This document shows positions 1 to 12,600 of a stretch of 64,000 bases of DNA, piece after piece (position 1 is the first letter of the stretch; each line of letters opens with the position of its first letter). The DNA comes from Symbiodinium natans (lineage: Eukaryota; Sar; Dinophyceae; Suessiales; Symbiodiniaceae). The notes below the pieces were generated by a model. The model ran no database searches. It was not told the DNA's origin and saw nothing but the letters and a program-made list of their open reading frames with translations. Location of the stretch: NCBI GenBank assembly GCA_905221605.1, contig CAJNDS010000469.1:500685-564684 (forward strand), given 5' to 3'. The position numbers and the translations under genes are program-made.

Positions 1-364
1 CCGGGCTTAAGCCCCCCCCAAGATCCTCAACACCAAAATCCCGAAAACCCCCCAACATCCCAGAAACTAGATACCCCAAACCCTAAACCCCAAACTCTAT
101 AGCCTAAACCGTAAACCTGAGGACCCCTGAATCCCCAAATTTCGCCGAAACCCTTTTAAACCGTCTGCCCCTCGAGCCGCCAAACCCCTAAACCTCTAAA
201 ACCCGAACAACCCCCAAAAACCCTGAAAGCCCTAAAACACCCGACACCCGAAGCTAAAACCCTACGAACCCGAAAAAAAAGGAAAACTACAAAAACAATA
301 CCCGGAAAAATGAAAAAAGGAACACCAAACAAACACTAAAGACCCTAAAAACCCGAAAAAAAAG

Positions 365-478
365 CTACTGAACCCCATAAGAGCCCTACTAAAAGCACTG
401 AAAACAATCAACCCAAAAACAAGAAAGGCACTACTGAATCTCACAAACGCCCTACTAAAGGCACTGAAAACAATCAAC
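365..478 (+). repeat. Short tandem duplication, 66-bp unit
   Basis: CTACTGAA starts at 365 and 431, and AAAACAATCAAC recurs. Responsible for a 72-codon minus-strand frame that is not a gene. Confidence 0.7.
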
Positions 479-479
479 A

Positions 480-586
480 ACCCTAAACCCTAAACCCTAA
501 ACCCTAAACCCTAAACCCTAAACCCTAAACCCTAAACCCTAAACCCTAAACCCTAAACCCTAAACCCTAAACCCTAAACCCTAAAC
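480..586 (+). repeat. CCCTAAA array (intron after ABCA exon 41)
   Basis: About 15 perfect CCCTAAA units ending directly at the exon 41 donor. Confidence 0.95.
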
Positions 587-661
587 TCCAAGAAAAGGCG
601 GACCAGGATCCCGCCAGTAGGAGGGCAGGAGGGGGAAGTAAAAGGGCCGCTGGAGCCCGAC
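587..661 (-). CDS. ABCA gene exon 41 ([12 protein letters not shown])
   Basis: [20 protein letters not shown] and on. RP-(F/W)-YF-P-x-x-PSYW is a hallmark between the ABCA membrane part and its nucleotide-binding domain. Acceptor CTGCAG; donor GGA|GTTTAG, phase 0. The following exons lie left of base 1. Confidence 0.83.
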
Positions 662-3600
662 CTGCAGGCAAGGAGGGTTTAGGGTTTGGGGTTTGGGGTT
701 TAGGGTTTAGGGTTTAGGGTTTGGAGTTTAGGGGTTTTGGGTTGAGGGGTTCAGGGGTTTAGGGTTTAGGGCTTAGGGTTCAGGGTTTGGGGTTTAGGGT
801 TTGGGGGTTTGGGGGGGGGGGGGGGGGGGGGGCATTTCAGGCGCCGCCCTCGTTTAGGGTTCAGGATTCAGGGACTCAGGAGTTCGGGGATTCGGGTTCA
901 GGGCTTAGGGGTCTTCGGGGTGTTAAGGGTGTCAGAAGTTCAGGGTTCTAGGGGATTCTTTGGGCTTTGGGGGTGTAAGGAATGAGGGTTCCAGAGTTAG
1001 GGGTTCGAAGGTGGGGGGTTTTGGAGATTAGGATTGGCTTAGGGGGTCCAAGATTTTTGGCGTACCCCAAACCCTGGACCCCAAACGTGATTTAGTAGGG
1101 CGAGGTCAGGCTTCCTGTGATGTATGGGTTCTTAAGAGTTCCAGGATTGACTTTGAGGGTTTCGGGTTAGGGCTTACGTGGTTTAGGGCTCCGATGCGCA
1201 GGTTTGCATTACAGTAGGGGTGTACGGACGCGCGTGAGGTCTTGCGGGGCTCAAAGTTTCGAGGTTCAAGGCTATTGCTTGAGTTGGGTCTGGCTTAGGG
1301 GCTTTCTGGCTTTAGGGTTGCGGGTTCTAGGGTTTTAGGGTTTAGGCTTAGGGTTTAGGGGACCGATGGGTTGAAGGGCCTCAGGGATAGGGATGGAGCA
1401 GTGGACTTAGGCGTTAGATAGGGTGTATAGTGGTTCAGGACATTGGGTCAGTTGTCGGTCAGTTCTCTGAATTCTGGTCCCTTTTTGAGCACCCTGAATA
1501 AGAGGGGCCGCCTTATAACAGTAACCCGAGAAAGGAGCATGATCTAGAGAACTGACCATGTGTGGTCTTAAGTAGGGACAAGGGCTGGGTGGTGTTAAGG
1601 GTTTCACGAAATTCCGAATCAAGACTAGATGAGGGCTAGGGTTTCGGGTTTAGGGCTTAGGGTTTAGGGGTTTAGGGAGAAGGGGTAGTCTGGGCCCAAG
1701 TATTTAGTATTGCTGTATTTGATTCTTTAGTATGTTTCTACTAAACTATTCTGTTCTTGGCAGATTCTGTTTATAATAGCCAGGTGATGAACTCCAAACC
1801 CTGCCCTGCCTCCCGGGGCAGAACCTGGTCCAAGTACCTGCAGGGTTTACTTGCTGGCCTTGAACACTCAACCCTAAACCCTAAACCCTAAACCCTCAAC
1901 CCTCAACCCTCAACCCTAAACCCTTAACCTCAACCCGCAACGAGACCCCTAAGCCATACGAATGCGCGGCTGGAGGTCTCAAGGGCTCCGGCGAAGGGGT
2001 TTGGGTGTGGGGTCTTGGGTCTTAGTGTTGGTGTTAGATTTTAAAATTCCTTGCGCCAATCTGCCCAAAACCAGAATAAACCCCAAAACCCTGAAACCCA
2101 AGGCGAAAATCTTGAGGGTTGAAGCCTTAGGGCCTTCGAGTCTTTAGCCTCAAGCACCCTAAGCCCTCACCCCCTAAATCCTGTTTCAGGGGTTGGGAGG
2201 GGGTGTAAACCCTAAACCCTAAACCTTAAACCCTAAACCCTAACCCTAAACCCTAAACCCTAAACCCTAAACTGGGGCTGGAGGTGGGGGCGCAGGAAGA
2301 GGATGAAAAAGAAGACCGCGTCGAACGCCAGCATCCCAGAGCTCTCCTGGTGGCGTAGAACTTGGGTTTAGGGTTTAGGGTTTAGGGTTCAGCATCTCAA
2401 GTTCGAGCATTCACTAGTTGAGCAGCTTTCAAGGCCACAGGGGAATACCCACCCGCCCATTGGGTCCCACACCATTAGGAAAATAATCTAATCCTCTTCA
2501 TCCCCCGGCAGCTACGTTTCCAGTCCCGCTCTTAAACCCTCACTCGGCGGAGGACGTGTTTTCTGCCGGCTGTCGTTGCAGATTCGATCACAGCCGCTAC
2601 ACTTTAGGCCGCGGCGAGCTCGCCGTGAAACCCAGATGCTCGGTCCGACTGCTTTGGACTCCGTTGCCTAAAGCTTTACCTGCCGTGCCGTTCCCTTTAG
2701 CTGACAGTCGGTGCACATCCGATGCAATAGAACAATTCGTCCGTGACGTGATCGCACGTCTCATACTGACCCCTCGGTGCGGATTCACTCCGACTCAGAT
2801 TCGGAGCAGGGATCGAAGTCGGAGTCGGCCGGCTCGGGGTCGGAGGAGTCCGCTTCCGGGTCCGACGGGAAGTAGTCGTCGTCGGAGGCGGAGCTATCGC
2901 TGAGCGCCGAGAGAACCGTCTGCTCGTCGGCCTGGTCGGAGTTGACAGCCAGCCAGTCCGTTCGCCGAATTCGCCCCATGAGATACACATCCACGGCTCT
3001 CCTGGCACGAGAAGCCCCCACGTAGGCGTAGCCGCGATCCGCCAGATGCCGGTTGAAGTACAGCACGACCTTGTCCAGTGTGGCGCCCTGCACCCGCCGA
3101 ATGGTGGTCGCCCAGCCATAGGAAACCGGCAAATACTTATTGCCCTTGTACGTGATGGGGTGCACCAAGACGGGCACCTGCTGCCCTGTCATGAGGACGA
3201 AGACGTCCTTCCGAAGAACCTCCTGGACCACGCCCATGGCACCGTTGACGAAGCCCCTGTCTTTGTCCACGTTGTGCGTCAGCCGCAGCCTCATGCCGGG
3301 CGACACGACGACGTGCCCCGTCTGGCCCGGCACGCCACCGCCGCTCCGCAGTTCCCGGTACTGTTCCGGGTAATCACGAGCCAGGCACGCCATGTTAATG
3401 TCCTGGGCTCCCTTATTCGTCACGGTGAGGAAGGTGAAGCTGCCGCCTTCGGAGGCCTCCAGCTCCTTGGCCTTGGCGGTCGCCAGGTTGAGGTCCGACG
3501 GCCAGATCCTGCCCGCGAAAAACCTTCCAAGGGCGTCCCTGCTCGGCTGGCGGACTCTGGCTCGCTGCAGGAAGTCGAGCATCACGGGATCGGCAGAACG

Positions 3601-6600
3601 GGCGGCTTCGTGCTGTCGCAGCTCCACCGCGAAGACGGTGCCATCCCGAACCTGCTGCTCCAGGTTCTGCTGCAGCAGCGGTCGCCCCACTATAGGCTGC
3701 AGCTGCTGGAAATCCCCGACGAAGACGATGAACGGCAACGGCCTCAGCTCCCCCAAGGCGATCTTGAGACAGTTCCACACCGCTGCATCGATCTGACTGA
3801 CCTCGTCCAGGATGATAAGGTCGAAAGTTCGCAGCCTTCCCGGAGGAATGTACTGTGCGTCCGCATCCCGCACGACCTTGAAGGCTGCGTGGATCGTCTC
3901 CATGACCAGATTCTCGTTGGGAGGCAGCCGCAGCTTGTACATGGACATGAGCAGGCCGATCGGTCCAGCCACCAGTACCCGGCAACCGTCCTCGAGCGCC
4001 GCCTGAACCGCTCCGATGACCACCTCCGTCTTGCCCGTGCCCGGCCCGCCGGTAACGCGCAGGACTCGTCTGGAGTCTGCCATGACACCGGCATCGCCTA
4101 CACGCAGGCCCTCCCTGATGCAGCCCAGAACCTGCGCCTGCTCGGGCGACCACTGCCTCTGCGGGAGCCCGGCCGGGCGTCTAGCGGACCAAATCGACGG
4201 ATCCTGCCGGCCGTCCCGGATGCCCTGCAGCAGCAGGGAGCATGCGTTGATTCTCGCCTTGAAGGTGACGATGCGATCCACGCTGAGCCCACGCAACATC
4301 AGGTCGCCCTCGATGGCGGCTATCAGCCTGCCCGTGTCCGGGGCGAACGTTCCGGGCGGAGCCCCCCGACGTTGGAACTCGTCGAGACAGAGCACGGCCT
4401 TGAGGTGCTCGCAACCCTCGGGAGCTCGAAAGAGGCGCCTGCGAGCTTTCTCGAAGTCGAAGCCGGCCGGGTAAGCATCGTCCTCCTCCGTGCTCGGCCG
4501 CAGGCGAGCTTCGAGCATGTTCTCGAGGAAGCACGCCGCCCAGGCGCCCACGAAGATGTCCAGCAGCTCGAAGGGAAAGCGAATTCCTATGCCACAGCTC
4601 TTGTTTCGACCCGGTCCGGCCACGTTCCTGGGTCGAACCACAGACTTCCCATCCGTCGTCACCACGCGAAACATGCGGAGCCACTGCATGTAAGACATGC
4701 TGGTGGCGGCCCCGTCCACGACCGCGCCACGGTGCAGGAACTGCTGGAAGGCGTTGTAGTGCGCCCGGGACTCGTTGACGGCTTTGCTGCCAGGTATCGG
4801 AGGGAACAACGACACGCCCGTGAAGGAATGCTTTGCCATCGACAGGCCGGCCATCTCCATGACCATCTCCTGCTCCAGCGGCGACTTCTTGCAGAGCAGT
4901 CGATACACCTGGCGCCAACGAGATCCGTCGCCGTCATGTTGCGCCTGCTTCGACCTGAAGGTCAGCGCATCGGAGGCCTTGCTGACGTACCCGGCCACGT
5001 ATTGGAGCAAGAGGTGATGACCGTCGCCACACTGTACGTCGGCTCGAGAGCGAAACAGCTCCTCCAGCAGGATCAAGAACGCCGACCTCTCCTTGCCACC
5101 CGTCCTCGCAGTGACGTTCTCCGCCGTCCAGCCAGGAAGCAAGTCCGCCCACAGCAGACAGTGCACGTGTAGAGTGCCTCGTGACTGAAACTCGTAACGC
5201 AGGGACCACTGCCGGACTTTCGCAATGCCGACCCGAGCCAGGCTGACACCTTCCTTGAAGAGGTGCAGTCCCAGCATGGCCTCGAGCGTGTGGTACAGAT
5301 GCAAGGTCAGCAGGCTCTGCTGGTCGCTGAGGTCGCCTTCGGGAAACATGCCCTCGTGCAACACGTACCTCCACTCGGCCGGCGAGATGGTGAAGAACAC
5401 CGTCGGCAACCCATCCTCGACACGTCCGCTGGCCCCGGCCTCCTGCCGACAGATGTCCTCCATCTTCTCCACCTGCTGCTGCCAGTACACCTGAAAGGTG
5501 TCCATGTCGGATGCGATCTGTTCGGGAGACACCTTCTTCGACTCTGCAATGTTGACGACGGAGGAGATCGTTCGAGCCATGCACGTGTCGTATATCAGGC
5601 ACTGCAGGGGAAAGTCCCGGGCGTAATCCAGGCAGCGGCTTGTGATCTTTCGCATCATCGACGTCCTAATACTGGGCTTGCTGCCGGGCTTCAGCCACCC
5701 CAGCGCACCGAGACGCTCGCGCGCGTCCGTGTCGGCCATGCTGGCCAGGGGGTAGAGCCAGGGTCGCACGGCGACTTCCATGCCCGGCCTCGACAGGAGG
5801 AGCTCTGCCGTGGGCACCTCGCGCCAGTCGCCAGCCTTCCCGGCGTTGTCCCGAACCAGGCGCGTGTGGGATTCCACGAACGCACGATACGTGCTGTTGT
5901 TCTCCATCAGCCAGCGAAAGACCGCGTCCGCCGCCTCGCCTCGAGGAAGATCATACAAGCACCGAGCTCGCCAGAGACACCGAACCACGGATCGCTTCTG
6001 CTTGCTGTAGACGTCCGACTTGCCACCCGCGCGGGACCGGTAATCCACCTTGATGTCGGCAACGGCGAGGTCCTCGAGCTCCCATCGATTCAGGCGCAGA
6101 GGCAGCTGGCCGCCGTCGACGGCATCGCACAGCGCCCGCCAATGATCGACCACGGGCGTGACGTAGGCGAATAGCTTTCCGGTTTTCGGAGCAGTGCGAG
6201 GAGGATCCAGCAGATCCCAGGCGTCCACGTCGCAGGCCGGGGCACAGGCCACGGCATCCACGTTCGCGTGCTGGCCATGCACCTCCGTGCGTGGCCGCCG
6301 CCGCCCACATGCCGAGCAGTATGTCCAGGACCTTCGCCGCAGCCACGTCCCGTCGGAGTCCGTCGAGGCCATCTGCGGAAGCTTCCGCTTGCCGGGCTTC
6401 TCCGAAAGGACGCCGAACACGTTCTCCCTCTCCTTCTCCCACGTCTCGTCCTCGTCGGACTCCTGGAACCACGACTTCACCGTCTTCCGAAAGAACCAGT
6501 TCCTCACAGTGGTGCGAGGCACGTACATGGCAGCGTTCTCGTCGGTCTGACTGAACCCGGGCAAGCTGATGGCTAGGTTCTGCGCGAACTCGGTCAGGGA

Positions 6601-9600
6601 TGCGGAGCTGTCCGCGGCACGCCCGATGATGTCTCGACTCTCCTCCGACAGCTGTCTGCGGACGCTTCCCTCCGGAGCCGCACGGCGACGCCCGGAGCCG
6701 GGCGATGGCGGGACGCGCGCACGAGCCAGAGTCCTCATCAGACGCTCCGGATGCTCGAACCACTTTCGTAGAGTGAACCGGCTCAGGTAGGCCGGCGCCG
6801 CCGCGTTCTTCGTGTCCACTTTCGGCACGGTCTTGGACAAGGTCTCCATCGCGGCGGCCAGGCTGAGGCTGCCCCGCAACACCCGCGCGATCTCCTCGCG
6901 CTCCTCCTGCGTGTTGTTCTGCACGAAGCTGGCGCGTCGCTCGGCGGCCTCGGTGGCATCCGACCCGTCATCGGACCGCTGTTGACTGTTCTCCGTGGTC
7001 TTCGAGAGCCCTTCTTCGCTTCCCGTGTGAGCATCCAAATCGATGGGCCCGCCTGCCATACTGCATCCGCTGGACAACCTCCTGCGAAAGCCGCCGCCGC
7101 CGTCGCCCGTCTCGCTCTCCTCCTGGCGTTTGCGCTTGACGCCGATGCCGCCCGTGCCCTCGACAGCATCGGTCTCCACGAGGACGTCCTAGTCCGTGTC
7201 CTCCCCCTCGTCGCTCTGCGAGCAAACAGTCACGGGCGGCTCCTCCGGGGGCACCGCAACCATCGCCACGTAGAAGGCCATGTAAGACTTCTCGTCGGGG
7301 TAGGTCCGGAACATGTCGCACGGCGTGATCTCGTCGACGCTGGAGTCGTTGGCCACGTACCATCGATCTCCTCCGCGCACGTAGGCGATGTAGTGGCCGG
7401 ACTCCGCGTGCTCGCCGATGTGGGAGACCGCCGCCACGAGCTCGTAGACTCGATCGCCCGCCTCGAGGCGATGGCTGCAGCGCACCAGATCACGTCGGGC
7501 CCGGCCGAACTCGTCCCAGCGCTTCAGCTGGAGCAGCAGCACCCGCGGCCAAGCCTCCACGTAGTTCACGTGCAGAGGCGGATCGTCATGACGACCGGCA
7601 TCCAAACAAGCTTCCCGCAAACAGCACCAGTCCTCCACCCGGACGTCCAAGGCCGTCGGCTGATTGAGATGCAGGTCGAGCAGGTCCTGTGTGGTGCCAG
7701 GCATGTACTCGGCCGACGGCATGGCCAACTGGAGGCACTGAAAGTTCGACCTGGCCGTCGGTCGTTCCCAGCCGCAATGACGACAGCGCAGGCGAGGATG
7801 CTCGGCTCCTCTCACGCACGCAGACAACTCCCCACACGACCACAGCAGCTGCTCGACGAAGCCCATGGCATCCTCCTGTCGTCCGTTGTAGAAGACGTCG
7901 GTGATGGGACGAGGAACCATCGGCCCATCCTCCGGCACACAAGCCTCCAGGACCCGAGCCAGTCGACAGGCGAGCTCGTCGTCGACCGCGTCCCGAACGA
8001 CTCGGCAAATCTCCGGGACCGCAAACATGGCCTGCAACCCGGCATTGATGTAGCACGAAGCCCCCAAGTTGATCATGCCCACGGGAGACGCCATGGCAAG
8101 GCAACCTACCGCGGAGACAGACTACCGAAAGCTATCCTGCAAAGACTGCGGCGCCAACGGCAGGCGTTGCTGTCCTCGTGTCAACGACGTGGCACGACCA
8201 CTCGCTGCAAGAACCCGGACCCTATTTTTCTTCCATCATCATATCATTCGGCGCAGCTCACCTCACAGGCGTGCTACTACCCGGCGCAGCTGTTCAGCGC
8301 CCAGAGCTAGTCGAAGAGACCGGTGGCATCGGAGCCGGCGCTCTTGGTCTCCGGGACGACTTCTTTGCTCTTGCTGCGGGTGACGACGGCCTCGACGAAC
8401 TGCTCCTCGGCGATCGGCTTGTGTCGGATGCAGGCACGAGCCACCACCTCCGCGGTGTGAGCGGTGTAGTACGTGTTGCCGCCGCCGAGGAGGAAGAGCA
8501 GAGAGCGAAGCGGGGTCTTGTCACGTCGAAGCCATGCGTGCATTGCCTTGGCACTCGCACGGAGATCTGCTTCCGTGACGGGCTCCACGTTCGTGCCGCT
8601 GCCAGTCGTCCGCATCCGCTTAGCCGCCCGGAAGCTGCCCGTGTCCTTCTGGCTCTGCGAGCCCTTGCCCATGTCAAGGATACGCAGGTGCGGGGTCAGG
8701 TCGTCAATCTCGATCTTGACCTTGGCGAGCAACTCCGGCATGATGAGCTTGCCGATGTCCGCCATCTCGATGTGACGAAAAGCGGCGAGCAGGGCCGCCG
8801 CAGTCATCGACACGCCTGCTCCCACGCGCCAGGCATCCGAGGCTTGGTCCGCACAGAGATGGGAGTGGTAGGCTGCGGTCTTGTTGCCCCTCGAAGCTGC
8901 ATCGTAGACTTGCTTGAGGGACATGCTGTCCAGAGCGCTTTCTCCATAGGGCTCCAGCAGCTGCGCAGCGACGCTGTCCCAGGGGAACAGCTTGGTCCTG
9001 CGAGGGCCGGCCGACTCCGAGGGAGCCGGGGCAGCGTTCTCGGCATCGGCGAAGAGGGCATCGGACATGTTGCAGAACGATCGGCTAGAAGATACCAGGG
9101 CACGATACTTGACACTGAGATGCTGCAATCGTAGACAACATATGTGCAAGAAGAGGATCCCGACCACACAACAGCTGGGCTGGCTCGAGACGGTGGATAT
9201 GTTTCCTGATACGTCGGCATCCTGCTACGTTACACCCGGTACGTGCCCGGCCCCGTCAGTCGGCGTGGCAGTCTCCTAGGTCGAGCCGGATCGCGACGAT
9301 GCAGTGCTCGCCGTCGTCGTTCTGCGTAGTCTCGCCGTGCAGGACCGCCCAACACGCATGCGCCAGAGGCTTGCCGTCCAGCTCGCACAGCAGGTGCGTG
9401 ATGCGCTGCGGCATGTCATTGTGAAGCAGCCTCAGAGCATCGCCGCTGCACAGATCACACCGGCCACACGCAGCAGCGTTGGCAGGGCCGCCATCGTCAC
9501 CGAAACAACACGGCAGCTGGTTCAAACCACCACAGATGCCATATCCCGAATGCTGCCCCCAGATGCCACCATGGACGCGCCGACGACGGCCGGCAGGAGC

Positions 9601-12600
9601 TCCGGCATCGCCAGGGGCCGAAGAGCTCGTCGGCGCCACCTCGACCGTTTCCGGCGCCTCATCGGCGCAGTCCTCCAAGGTGGCTGCATCGAGGGAGCGG
9701 TCGACCGAGGCCACGGGGATCGCGCCAGATACTGCAAAGCCGCCAGCGTCAGCAGCGGCCGCAGCGCCGGAGGCTTCCGAATCGGGGGGCTCCGACTCGG
9801 AATCGCTTCCATGGATGCTCGCAGGCTTTCCGGAAGGACGCAAACTAGAGAACGACATGATCCCAGCCTGCGGAACACACACAGCGGTCAAGCTCATAGA
9901 TGGAGGCCATGCCGACAACCGAAGCAAAGGCGAATGCAAATCAAGCAATGGAACCGATCTAGCACCACCGAACTGCACGACCGACTCTCGCAGATCAAGC
10001 ACCCGCCGTGCTTATATCCCGACGCTTCGGCTACTTTGGCCCGAAGCTCAACGCCACTCCTCCTCCTCCCGGCTCGCCTGGCGACGAAGTCAAGCTAACT
10101 GCAACAAGCAACTCGAAAAGGAGCCAGACCTTCTGGATGTCCACATTGGGACAAATGTCGAGGATGAGGAGCTTCAGCCCGTGCTCGACGGCAATCTGCG
10201 GGGCATGCGTACACGAATTCAGATGACACGATCCATGCCGCATGTCGGTGCCTTGGCCAGGTCATTCATGGCGTCCCTGACCTGCCACCACCACTGCCAC
10301 CGGTGGCTGTATAGGTCGTTGCCGGGATCGGATATCGGACGAGCTCGCACACAAGACAAGATAACCGCTCCAGCCTGAACAAACGACCACCAGCGTCCCG
10401 CGCCCCGGGGCTGGCTGGAGGGTCACCGCCTCCAAGCCCTCGACGATGCCCCTAAGACCCAAGCCCCATTGCGGCTCGACATGCGCAGGAGCAAGCATCG
10501 TCTTTGCGATGCTGCCCTGCTTGTCCTGACAGGCGAAATCATCCGACAACCCTACACGCGAATACCAGGTTCAAAGGTCCTGGATGTTGTTCTCCGCGTA
10601 ACAGAGGCACGAGTCGGAGGTAATCACTGCAGCATCCTGTCGGGGAAGCAAAAACGAGAAAAAAAAAAAAAAAAAAGAGACTCGGAATCAGTCCTGCAGG
10701 TATGGGGCGAGGTGTGCGAACAAGTCAGGCAGTGACCGGGAATTGAGGTGATACCCGTCACCGTAGTGCACCGAACCTGCACGAGAAATTCCTACGGATC
10801 CATTCCGAACTCGAACGAAACCCGGCCTTTCTTCTGGCACTCTTCGAGCAGGTCGGCTGCCCCATCCACGCGCACGGAGCCGGCGCGGATCACCTGGCCG
10901 GAAGCGTGCACTACGCTTTACGACAGAACCGAGGGGTGCCCTTCCGACCTCGTAAATGGAGGACATGGCGGGCGACGAACGAAAGGAAGCACGAATCAAA
11001 CGATGGCTCGAACCAATCAAAGCAACTGCATGACAGACTCTGGCGGATCAAGCTCGGACTGCACTCACGATCCTACGCACGTTCAATGCCTGAAATCCAA
11101 TCCCCGTCCTCCAGCGGCGTTAAGGTTCGGGCTCGGGAGGGCGATAAAAACAGAGGGCTAAATCGGAACCTTGATTTCGTCTCCGAAAAAAGTGAACCCA
11201 GCGACTGTCTCATATACGGCACTGGCACGGCGTCAGCGAGAAGTGATTGCCACGTCAGTTGACGAAGCGCACACATCAGGGGGGTGGTGATTGCCACGTC
11301 AGTAACGCAGCGCACACCGCAGAAATTGAAGCGATTGCCACGTCAGTAACGCAGCGCACGCCGAAGAAAAATTTGCCGTGTCGCGCAAAGCGCGGCCTGA
11401 TGAGGTGACAGCTGAGCTGACACGAGTCGCGTTTCTGGGCCTGAAGGCGGGTCTCATCTACGATCTAGTCGATGGCCTCAAATGAGAATCCAGTTTGAGC
11501 TCTGAAAACGAGGCTGAGGTCCAAATGAAGCCTTCGGTTTCGGATCTGAAATCAGGCTGCTTTCAGCTTGGCTCGGAGTCCCGAAATAGGAACCTGTTTG
11601 AGATCTCTAAACACGACGGAGCCGAGCCCCTCAGAACTCGCCGCCTGCCTTCCCAGACGAAACCAATTGGTTAAGTCGATGCCATCCTAGTAGCACGAAG
11701 CGTTCGGATTCAAGGCTGAGGAAGACGCCCGCCCCCGGTGAGCACACACACCCGCAACTAGAGTGTGAGGAAGTCGGCGTCGGCCTGTCTCTGGGGTTAG
11801 GCAACGTTGGCGTCAAAGAGACACCGCCATTGCTTGCAGGTAGAGATTGATCAGGTATCACTTCCAGGGATCCTTAAACCAACTTTCCAACTGAGCATGC
11901 CGGCAGGCGCCCGCCCGCACGCGCGCAACCAAACACGTGCTCCAATTTCAAAACCAATGATTTCGGATTTCGGGGGGCTCCCGATCAAGCAAAACGCAGG
12001 TGTTTTTCATCGAATCCGAAAACCGGAAAACCCGAAAACGAGTGACGAAGCAGTGATTCTGCACCGTGTCCAATTAACGGGCCGCCCCCCCAAAAAAAAA
12101 AAACGATCAGTTTTCAATAAAATCGCGTTTTCCGGAAAAACCGAAAGCTCGAAATGCAGGTGTTTTTGCTGGGTTTCCGTCACGCGCGAAAGTCGAAATG
12201 CCGGGTCCGTCATCGAAAATCGGTGCCGACCACGGCCGACGGGAACGTGACGCAGACCGCGCTCCAACGCTCCAATCTGTCACGTAACATCCCGGACCCG
12301 GGGATCCGCCGCACACAGTTTCGATCGGACCGAAATCCCGACCCTTCCGAAGCATCCCCAAAAGCCTGCCTTTTCGCCCCGGGTCGATTTTTTTCGCCAA
12401 GGTTTCTCCAGGGCGATGGGCCCGGATACCCCGTCGAGAGCCGTTTTTCGAAAAAAAACGTCTTCGGCGAATTCGAAAACCCTCCAAAAAGCCTGCCTTT
12501 TCGCCTCATCGACCCGCGGGGAGGAGCCCTCATCCCGGCCCCGGGGACCTGACCGGGGTCGATTTTCGAGAGGATTTTCGCTAAGGGCGGGCCGAAGTGA

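Noticed and set aside
480-586. Chromosome end (true telomere)
   Set aside because: The array is short, lies inside a gene and is one of dozens in both orientations; sequence continues on both sides.
2475-2596. Helitron 3' terminus (CTAAT at about 2475 with the 2567-2596 hairpin)
   Set aside because: The hairpin is far from the CTRR-like sequence instead of about 10 bp away; not convincing without other copies.
3046-5172. 708-codon plus-strand frame opposite the Rep-helicase
   Set aside because: Shadow of the Rep-helicase, which carries all the catalytic motifs; GC-rich third positions keep the other strand open.
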